Shown in pieces: positions 14,535 to 18,917 of a stretch of DNA of 18,917 nt; positions within the stretch are counted from its first letter, which is position 1, and every line of letters begins with the position of its first letter. A program made the position numbers and the translations under genes. The notes under the pieces are model-generated. The model saw only the letters and a list, made by a program, of their open reading frames with translations, made no database searches and was not told the origin of the DNA. Source of the DNA: an uncultured Streptococcus sp. (lineage in GTDB: Bacteria > Bacillota > Bacilli > Lactobacillales > Streptococcaceae); contig CAKQBM010000018.1 of assembly GCA_934216185.1 (NCBI GenBank), forward strand, positions 1-18,917. Direction: 5' to 3'.

Positions 14535-14584
14535 TTGCGTGCGCAATCATTTTTCTTGACATTCTCTTTTACAAGGAGTAAAAT
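14535..14584 (+). promoter_or_regulatory. Promoter and MarR-type operator of the DUF4649-trxA pair
   Basis: TTGCGTGCGCAA (14535-14546, TTGCG/CGCAA arms around TG) is followed 9 nt later by TTGACA (14556-14561), then 17 nt, then TAAAAT (14579-14584). The operator-like site shares 15 of 16 bases (TTGC-R-TGCGCAATCAT) with the one at the marR promoter. Confidence 0.78.
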
Positions 14585-14615
14585 AAAGTCATCATTAAAC
14601 AAAGGAGTTTTTAAA

Positions 14616-14837
14616 ATGATTGAAATTACCTATCTAGATGCCAGCAAGAACGAAAGAACTGTAACGTTCGAATCTTATGAAGACTTTGATCGTTCACAAC
14701 AAGCTTGCCTTATCGGCGTCGCAGACTACTACTCTGTCCAAAAATTAACTTACAATGGTCATGATTTGGACTATCATGGGACTTATGGAGATATCTTCTT
14801 CTATCTCAAGAAACAAGATTTAAGCCAATATAACTAA
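14616..14837 (+). CDS. Small soluble DUF4649-like protein
   Basis: The 73-residue acidic protein starts MIEITYLDASKNERTVTFESYEDF and has a single cysteine (Ala-Cys-Leu near residue 35). It looks like the small streptococcal DUF4649 family, whose function is unknown; I make that match from memory of its sequence. It has no membrane segment or signal peptide. The ATG at 14616 follows AAAGGAG by 8 bases; the longer frame to 14535 runs through the promoter and is rejected. It lies 15 nt before trxA, under the same promoter and MarR-type operator, so a role beside thioredoxin is likely but unproven. Confidence 0.8.
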   Translation: MIEITYLDASKNERTVTFESYEDFDRSQQACLIGVADYYSVQKLTYNGHDLDYHGTYGDIFFYLKKQDLSQYN

Positions 14838-14852
14838 AAAAGGAGAAATACA

Positions 14853-15167
14853 ATGGCAAAAGCAATTACAGATGCAACATTCGAACAAGAAACAAAAGAC
14901 GGTTTGGTCTTGGTAGACTTCTGGGCAACTTGGTGTGGTCCATGTCGTATGCAAGGTCCAATCTTGGACAAATTGTCTGAAGAACTTTCAGAAGATGTCT
15001 TGAAAATCGTTAAAATGGACGTTGATGAAAATCCAAACACTGCTCGTGCTTTTGGAATCATGTCTATCCCAACCCTTCTCTTCAAAAAAGACGGCCAAGT
15101 TGTCAAACAAGTTGCAGGTGTTCACACAGCAGACCAAATCAAGGCCATCGTTGCTGAATTGAGCTAA
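14853..15167 (+). CDS. trxA: Thioredoxin
   Basis: The 104-residue cytoplasmic disulfide reductant donates electrons to ribonucleotide reductase, peroxiredoxins and methionine sulfoxide reductase. The active site WCGPC is at residues 27-31, in the classical FWATWCGPCRMQ context. The cis-proline is in MSIPTLLFKKDG and the length is typical. An AAAGGAG precedes the ATG at 14853. It is second after the small DUF4649-like gene, under a promoter with a MarR-type operator, and is followed by a strong terminator. Confidence 0.96.
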   Translation: MAKAITDATFEQETKDGLVLVDFWATWCGPCRMQGPILDKLSEELSEDVLKIVKMDVDENPNTARAFGIMSIPTLLFKKDGQVVKQVAGVHTADQIKAIVAELS

Positions 15168-15174
15168 TCAAACG

Positions 15175-15206
15175 AGAGACCAAGTGCTTGATTTGGTCTC
15201 TTTTTT
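15175..15206 (+). terminator. Terminator after trxA
   Basis: AGAGACCAA (15175-15183) pairs with TTGGTCTCT (15193-15201) around a 9-nt loop and runs into a T stretch to 15206. It begins 8 bases past the trxA stop codon. Confidence 0.9.
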
Positions 15207-15214
15207 CTTTCCCT

Positions 15215-15243
15215 TTGCCATTTTTCAAAAAATATGCTAGACT
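15215..15243 (+). promoter_or_regulatory. Promoter of the queCDEF operon
   Basis: TTGCCA (15215-15220), 17 nt, then TAGACT (15238-15243) with a TG one base upstream of the -10 (extended -10). The predicted start near 15250 lies just before the riboswitch aptamer. Confidence 0.72.
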
Positions 15244-15258
15244 GTAAGTAGAATATTA

Positions 15259-15331
15259 CGATGTTTGGGACATGCCATCGCTAAAAAAAACCTTGACTTG
15301 GTATTTTTTAGCTCCCTCAAGGGAGCTTTTT
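15259..15331 (+). promoter_or_regulatory. preQ1-I-like riboswitch with antiterminator and terminator
   Basis: Stem P1 is CGATG (15259-15263) with CATCG (15276-15280), enclosing a 12-nt loop that has GGG at 15267-15269. The A-rich tail CTAAAAAAAACC (15281-15292) can dock to form an H-type pseudoknot, its CC pairing with the loop GG. This is the preQ1 class I plan. The same tail pairs at 11 of 12 positions with GGTATTTTTTAG (15300-15311), and CCTTGA (15291-15296) pairs with TCAAGG (15317-15322). Both block the terminator stem AGCTCCC/GGGAGCT (15310-15327, then TTTT). Ligand binding would take up the tail, free the terminator and shut off queCDEF. Confidence 0.8.
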
Positions 15332-15368
15332 GCGTGCTCTGAACATTTCTCATTTCGGAAGGAGTACT

Positions 15369-16022
15369 ATGAAACGTCAATCAGCCTTGGTCGTCTTTAG
15401 TGGCGGTCAAGATTCTACAACCTGCCTCTTTTGGGCTAAAGAACACTATGAAACGGTCGAAGCCGTTACCTTTGCCTACGGCCAACGCCATCATCTCGAA
15501 ATTCAAGTCGCTAAAGAAATCGCTAAGGAACAGGGCATTCGCCATCACATCCTAGATATGTCTCTGCTGGGACAAATCACTGAAAATGCCTTGACCTCTG
15601 ATCTGGAGATTGAGCAAAAAGAGGGAGAGATTCCCAATACCTTTGTTGACGGTCGAAACCACCTCTTTCTATCCTTTGCGGCAGTTCTTGCCAAACAACG
15701 AGGCATTAAAGATATCGTGACAGGTGTCTGCGAGACAGACTTCTCAGGCTACCCCGATTGTCGGGATGTCTTTGTCAAATCCCTCAATGTCACCCTCAAC
15801 CTTGCCATGGATTACGACTTTGTTATCCAAACACCTCTCATGTGGCTAGACAAGGCTGAAACTTGGGAGTTAGCTGACCAACTCGGTGCCTTTGACTATG
15901 TTCGTGAAAAGACCTTAACCTGCTACAACGGGATTATCGGAAGTGGCTGTGGAGATTGCCCAGCCTGCCACCTACGTCAACATGGTTTAGATGTTTATCT
16001 CTCACAGAAAGGAGAGGACTAA
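15369..16022 (+). CDS. queC: 7-cyano-7-deazaguanine (preQ0) synthase QueC
   Basis: QueC converts 7-carboxy-7-deazaguanine to preQ0 with ATP and ammonia, the third dedicated step of queuosine precursor synthesis. The 217-residue protein has the PP-loop SGGQDSTT at 11-18 and a C-terminal zinc site, [20 protein letters not shown], with four cysteines. The ATG at 15369 is chosen for GGAAGGAG just upstream. The open frame starts earlier at 15330, but that is inside the terminator of the riboswitch. It is first in the operon, and its stop codon overlaps the queD start by one base (TAATG). Confidence 0.96.
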   Translation: MKRQSALVVFSGGQDSTTCLFWAKEHYETVEAVTFAYGQRHHLEIQVAKEIAKEQGIRHHILDMSLLGQITENALTSDLEIEQKEGEIPNTFVDGRNHLFLSFAAVLAKQRGIKDIVTGVCETDFSGYPDCRDVFVKSLNVTLNLAMDYDFVIQTPLMWLDKAETWELADQLGAFDYVREKTLTCYNGIIGSGCGDCPACHLRQHGLDVYLSQKGED

Positions 16023-16465
16023 TGTTTTTTGCACCCAAAGAAATCAAACAGGAAACCGGGGAGTCTCTTGTCTACAATCCTCACAGAACCTTGGTATCAA
16101 AAGAGTTTACCTTCGATGCTGCCCACCACCTCTTTCACTATGAGGGAAAATGTAAGTCCCTGCACGGCCACACCTATCATCTGCAGATTGCTGTTAGTGG
16201 TTTTTTAGATGAACGGGGCATGAGCTACGATTTCGGAGACATCAAAGCGATCTACAAGAACTACTTAGAGCCCCACTTGGATCATCGCTATCTAAACGAA
16301 ACTCTTCCCTATATGAACACGACTGCTGAAAATATGGTTTACTGGATTTTCCAAACCATGAACCAAGAGTTGCCAGACGAGCGCGGTCTCCGTTTGGAAT
16401 ACGTTCGCCTCTATGAGACACCGACTGCCTTTGCGGAGTTTAGACGGGAGTGGTTAGATGACTAG
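16022..16465 (+). CDS. queD: 6-carboxy-5,6,7,8-tetrahydropterin synthase QueD
   Basis: QueD turns dihydroneopterin triphosphate into 6-carboxytetrahydropterin. The 147-residue product has the zinc and catalytic residues of the PTPS fold: His35/36 in FDAAHHL, then Cys44 and the His48-Gly-His50 motif in EGKCKSLHGHTYHL, and a late glutamate in RLYETPTAFAEF. The ATG at 16022 overlaps the queC stop codon by one base and has GAAAGGAGAGG upstream. The reading frame extends back into queC but that part is a shadow. Its 3' end overlaps queE by 8 nt. Confidence 0.95.
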   Translation: MFFAPKEIKQETGESLVYNPHRTLVSKEFTFDAAHHLFHYEGKCKSLHGHTYHLQIAVSGFLDERGMSYDFGDIKAIYKNYLEPHLDHRYLNETLPYMNTTAENMVYWIFQTMNQELPDERGLRLEYVRLYETPTAFAEFRREWLDD

Positions 16466-17174
16466 GGAACGTGTCCTCAAACTACCAGTTCTAGAAATTT
16501 TTGGCCCAACTTTTCAAGGTGAAGGTCGTGCTATTGGGCAGAAAACCATGTTTGTCCGCACTGCTGGCTGCGACTACCACTGCGACTGGTGCGATTCTGC
16601 CTTTACTTGGGATGGCTCTGAAAAGCCAACTCGTATGACTGCTGACGAGGTCATTGCTGCCTTGGATAAACTAGGAAGCTACGACTACGTCACCCTGTCT
16701 GGGGGAAATCCTGCTATCCTAGCAGCCAACATGGCTGAACTCGTCACTAAACTCAAGGAACGTGGTGTCACTCTAGCTGTTGAGACCCAAGGCTCCCGCT
16801 GGCAAAATTGGTTAAAAGACATCGACCAGGTCACTCTGAGTCCAAAACCTCCTTCATCCAAGATGGAAGTCAACTTTGAGACCCTGGACTTTATTGTTTC
16901 CCAACTTGATCCAGACAAGGTCACCTTTAAAATCCCTGTCTTTGATGATGCAGATTTGGCCTTTGCTAAAGGAATACAAGAACGCTACCAACCAGATGTC
17001 CTTTTCTTATCGGCTGGAAATCCTGAGCCCAAGGCTACGGGTAATATTGTCCAAGACCAACTGGACCGTCTCAAAGAACTCTGGGAACGCATCGCTGCTG
17101 ACGATAGTTGGGGCAATGTCCGCGTCCTTCCTCAACTCCATACCCTCCTCTACGACAACCAACGTGGTGTTTAA
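16458..17174 (+). CDS. queE: 7-carboxy-7-deazaguanine synthase QueE (radical SAM)
   Basis: QueE is a radical SAM enzyme that contracts 6-carboxytetrahydropterin to 7-carboxy-7-deazaguanine. The 238-residue protein has the three cluster cysteines at 38, 42 and 45 in GCDYHCDWCDSAF (CX3CX2C), after the substrate-facing PVLEIFGPTFQGEGRAIG N-terminus. The SAM-binding SGGNPA near residue 80 corresponds to the GGEP position, with the Asn-Pro variant common in QueE. The ATG at 16458 overlaps the queD stop codon region by 8 nt. It is followed after 18 nt by queF. Confidence 0.95.
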   Translation: MTRERVLKLPVLEIFGPTFQGEGRAIGQKTMFVRTAGCDYHCDWCDSAFTWDGSEKPTRMTADEVIAALDKLGSYDYVTLSGGNPAILAANMAELVTKLKERGVTLAVETQGSRWQNWLKDIDQVTLSPKPPSSKMEVNFETLDFIVSQLDPDKVTFKIPVFDDADLAFAKGIQERYQPDVLFLSAGNPEPKATGNIVQDQLDRLKELWERIAADDSWGNVRVLPQLHTLLYDNQRGV

Positions 17175-17192
17175 GATTAGAAAGAAAAAATC

Positions 17193-17684
17193 ATGTCACA
17201 ACAAGAAGAAATGAAAAACCTAAGCCTACTGGGCAACAAAGAAACCAACTACATTTTCGAGTATCAACCAGAAGTCCTCGAATCCTTTGACAATCGTCAT
17301 GTGGAAAATGACTATTTTATCAAATTTAACTGTCCTGAATTTACCTCACTTTGTCCCATCACGGCTCAACCAGACTTTGCAACTATCTATATTTCTTACA
17401 TCCCTGACAAGCTCTGTGTCGAGTCAAAATCCCTCAAACTATATCTATTTAGCTACCGAAACCACGGAGATTTCCACGAAAACTGTATCAACACCATCGG
17501 GAAAGACTTGGTCAACTTGCTAGAACCTCGCTATTTAGAAGTCTGGGGCAAATTCACCCCACGTGGTGGCATTTCAATCGACCCCTACTACAACTACGGT
17601 AAGCCAGGAACTAAGTATGAAGGCTTGGCAGAACAACGCCTCTTCCAACACGACCTTTATCCAGAGAAAATTGACAACCGCTAA
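17193..17684 (+). CDS. queF: NADPH-dependent 7-cyano-7-deazaguanine reductase QueF
   Basis: QueF reduces preQ0 to preQ1 using two NADPH, the last step before tRNA insertion by Tgt. The 163-residue single-domain form (the B. subtilis YkvM type, T-fold) has the thioimide-forming Cys54 in [10 protein letters not shown], with Asp61 seven residues on. The family motif [20 protein letters not shown] is at 78-96. The ATG at 17193 has only a weak Shine-Dalgarno (AGAAAG), which could lower its output against the coupled upstream genes. It is the last gene of queCDEF, and a BOX element begins 5 bases after its stop. Confidence 0.96.
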   Translation: MSQQEEMKNLSLLGNKETNYIFEYQPEVLESFDNRHVENDYFIKFNCPEFTSLCPITAQPDFATIYISYIPDKLCVESKSLKLYLFSYRNHGDFHENCINTIGKDLVNLLEPRYLEVWGKFTPRGGISIDPYYNYGKPGTKYEGLAEQRLFQHDLYPEKIDNR

Positions 17685-17688
17685 ACTC

Positions 17689-17917
17689 ATACTCAATGAA
17701 AATCAAAAAGCAAACTAGGAAGCTAGCCGTAGGCTGCTCAAAACACTGCTTTGAGGTTGTAGATAAGACTGACAAAGTCAGCTCAAAACATGGTTTTGAG
17801 GTTATAGATGAAACTGACGAAGTCAGCTCAAAACACTGTTTTGAGGTTGCACGAAGTCAGTAACATACATACGGCAAGGTTAAGCTGACGTGATTTGAAG
17901 AGATTTTCGAAGAGTAT
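17689..17917 (+). repeat. BOX element, A-B-B-B'-C form
   Basis: It starts ATACTCAATGAAAATCAAAA and ends TTTTCGAAGAGTAT. Full 45-nt boxB units are at 17736-17780 and 17781-17825; a third (17826-17859) is shortened to 34 nt by an 11-nt internal deletion. It fills most of the 286-base gap between queF and the convergent aquaporin gene. Confidence 0.93.
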
Positions 17918-17923
17918 CATACG

Positions 17924-17962
17924 AAAAAGCCCTGTTCCTCGAGATGAGGAGCAAGGCTTTTT
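17924..17962. terminator. Bidirectional terminator between queF and the aquaporin gene
   Basis: Arms AAAAAGCCCTGTTCCTC (17924-17940) and GAGGAGCAAGGCTTTTT (17946-17962) pair except for one wobble and one mismatch, with a 5-nt loop. Each end gives a T run in its own direction, so it can end both the rightward que operon and the leftward aquaporin transcript. Confidence 0.88.
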
Positions 17963-17971
17963 GAGTTTCAA

Positions 17972-18640
17972 TTATTCTTCTGTTCCAAGGAAGTTTTTAG
18001 CAACAAGGGCTGCAAGAACTCCACCAACGATTGGCGCAAGGATGAAAATCCATACTTGTTGAAGGGCTGCTCCACCTACCAAGACAGCTGGTGCCAAGCT
18101 ACGAGCTGGGTTTACTGAAAGTCCAGTGATGTTCAATCCAACAAGAATCATCGCCATCAAGGACAAACCGATTACCAAACCAGCAATCGCGCCATTTCCT
18201 TTACTTTCTGAAGTCACAGTCATGATAACCAAAACAAATAAGAAAGTTGCGATGACTTCAAACAAGAAACCACCAAAGACAGTGACACCGTTTGCCAAGG
18301 CATTTTCACCAAGACTAGCAGTTGACATCCCTGAGTTAGCCAAGAGGAAGAAGACAGAGCCAGAAGCAATAAAAGCTCCAACAACCTGACCAAGGATGTA
18401 GTTGACAAGGTCTTTTGATGACAAACGTTTGTTTACAAACATAGCAATCGAAACCGCTGGATTCAAGTGAGCACCTGAAATAGTTCCGATTGAGTAAGCT
18501 GCAACCACGATTGCCAAACCAAAGGCAAAGGCGATTCCAAGGTGACCAAGGCCATCAAGACCATTTCCAAAAACAACAGCTCCTGTCCCAACGAACACAA
18601 GCATGAACGTACCGATTAACTCAGCAACAAATTTTTTCAT
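17972..18640 (-). CDS. Aquaporin (MIP family), water or small neutral solute channel
   Basis: The 222-residue membrane protein has six predicted segments and both pore motifs: NPAV at 60-63 and NPAR at 177-180. Length and the SGAHLNPAVS context are closer to AqpZ-type water channels than to GlpF. By alignment with E. coli AqpZ the selectivity filter would be Phe40, Ile165, Leu174 and Arg180. The AqpZ His and Thr are thus replaced by hydrophobic residues, so permeation of H2O2 or other neutral solutes should be considered; pneumococcal aquaporins have been linked to hydrogen peroxide efflux. The ATG at 18640 follows AAGGAG. It reads leftward from its own promoter. Confidence 0.93.
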   Translation of the reverse strand: MKKFVAELIGTFMLVFVGTGAVVFGNGLDGLGHLGIAFAFGLAIVVAAYSIGTISGAHLNPAVSIAMFVNKRLSSKDLVNYILGQVVGAFIASGSVFFLLANSGMSTASLGENALANGVTVFGGFLFEVIATFLFVLVIMTVTSESKGNGAIAGLVIGLSLMAMILVGLNITGLSVNPARSLAPAVLVGGAALQQVWIFILAPIVGGVLAALVAKNFLGTEE

Positions 18641-18672
18641 TTTCTTTCTCCTTTTTTCAAAAACTAGATATT

Positions 18673-18701
18673 AGTCTATCAAAAGAGGGAAAGGGTTTCA
18701 A
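18673..18701 (-). promoter_or_regulatory. Aquaporin promoter
   Basis: On the minus strand TTGAAA (18701-18696), exactly 17 nt, then TAGACT (18678-18673). It lies about 30 bases before the start codon and is divergent from the promoter at 18756. Confidence 0.75.
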
Positions 18702-18755
18702 GAAAATTGATTGGAAATTTTCAGGCTAGAATCCTGTAAAAACGGTAGTGTTTAT

Positions 18756-18784
18756 TTGAAACATTTTTTTCAAAGGTGTATACT
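18756..18784 (+). promoter_or_regulatory. Promoter of the gene at the right edge, with a dyad over the -35
   Basis: TTGAAA (18756-18761), 17 nt, then TATACT (18779-18784). The inverted repeat TTTGAAA/TTTCAAA (18755-18761 and 18768-18774) covers the -35 and spacer and could be an operator. Confidence 0.75.
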
Positions 18785-18805
18785 AATAGCGTAGTTTTGA
18801 TAGGA

Positions 18806-18891
18806 TTTACAAAACCCATTATCGAAGCCCATTTGTAAACCTTTGCTGTTCTTTTATGAACGTTTGAATGGTATCGTGGATACCAAGGAGG
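18806..18891 (+). promoter_or_regulatory. Structured 5' leader with a hairpin beside the ribosome binding site
   Basis: TTTACAAA (18806-18813) pairs exactly with TTTGTAAA (18832-18839). A second hairpin, TGGTATC/GATACCA (18869-18885, 3-nt loop), ends directly at the AGGAGG at 18886-18891. The predicted leader is about 108 nt. I do not recognise a known riboswitch; RNA-level control of translation is possible. Confidence 0.5.
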
Positions 18892-18897
18892 AATCAT

Positions 18898-18917
18898 ATG
18901 TCTAAAGTTGCTATTGT
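18898..18917 (+). CDS. Start of an unidentified gene, cut by the window edge
   Basis: An ATG 6 bases after AGGAGG opens a frame reading MSKVAIV before the window ends. A promoter and structured leader lie upstream. A hydrophobic beta-strand start of this kind is common in Rossmann-like proteins, but six residues cannot identify it. Confidence 0.75.

Noticed and set aside
15328..15338. A third MarR-type site (TTGCGTGC) in the queC leader
   Set aside because: Only a half-site matches and it overlaps the terminator tail, so it is likely chance.

Overview
The window looks like chromosome of a mitis-group Streptococcus (S. pneumoniae, S. mitis or close kin). It has three BOX-type repeats, the nrdR-dnaB-dnaI-der replication/GTPase cluster, a YtrA-type GntR/ABC locus, lrgAB, a thioredoxin gene and a queCDEF operon. 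Promoters are canonical sigma-A and ribosome binding sites are strong AAGGAGG types.

Left part (1-7515). Reading leftward is nrdR, dnaB, dnaI, an FMN nitroreductase and der, tightly packed or overlapping and driven by a promoter near 5516-5543. Beyond der are a terminator, a BOX element whose edge supplies the apparent N-terminus of a small membrane protein, and a second small membrane protein. Rightward from a divergent promoter is a GntR regulator, an ABC ATPase and a permease, closed by a strong terminator.

Middle (7615-12740). An orphan ABC exporter reads rightward. After a hairpin and a BOX element comes an AT-rich leftward island. It holds a canonical promoter, a leader with a 26-bp perfect palindrome, a 31-codon peptide gene (12500-12595), an attenuator-like terminator, a radical SAM/SPASM peptide-modifying enzyme broken by frameshifts, and an intact ABC exporter that overlaps the enzyme by 4 nt. 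The layout is that of a radical-SAM RiPP (ribosomally made, enzyme-modified peptide) cluster. I do not recognise the precursor family, and the maturase looks dead in this strain. This is the most novel item in the window.

Right part (12786-18917). Leftward lrgA-lrgB has a near-consensus CodY box inside its promoter. A cysteine-containing MarR regulator follows, with nearly identical operator-like sites at its own promoter and at the promoter of a DUF4649-like gene plus trxA. Next is a preQ1-I-like riboswitch with an overlapping antiterminator/terminator, then queC-queD-queE-queF, which encode preQ1 synthesis from the QueD step. The region ends with a third BOX, a bidirectional terminator, an aquaporin and the first seven codons of an unidentified gene behind a structured leader.
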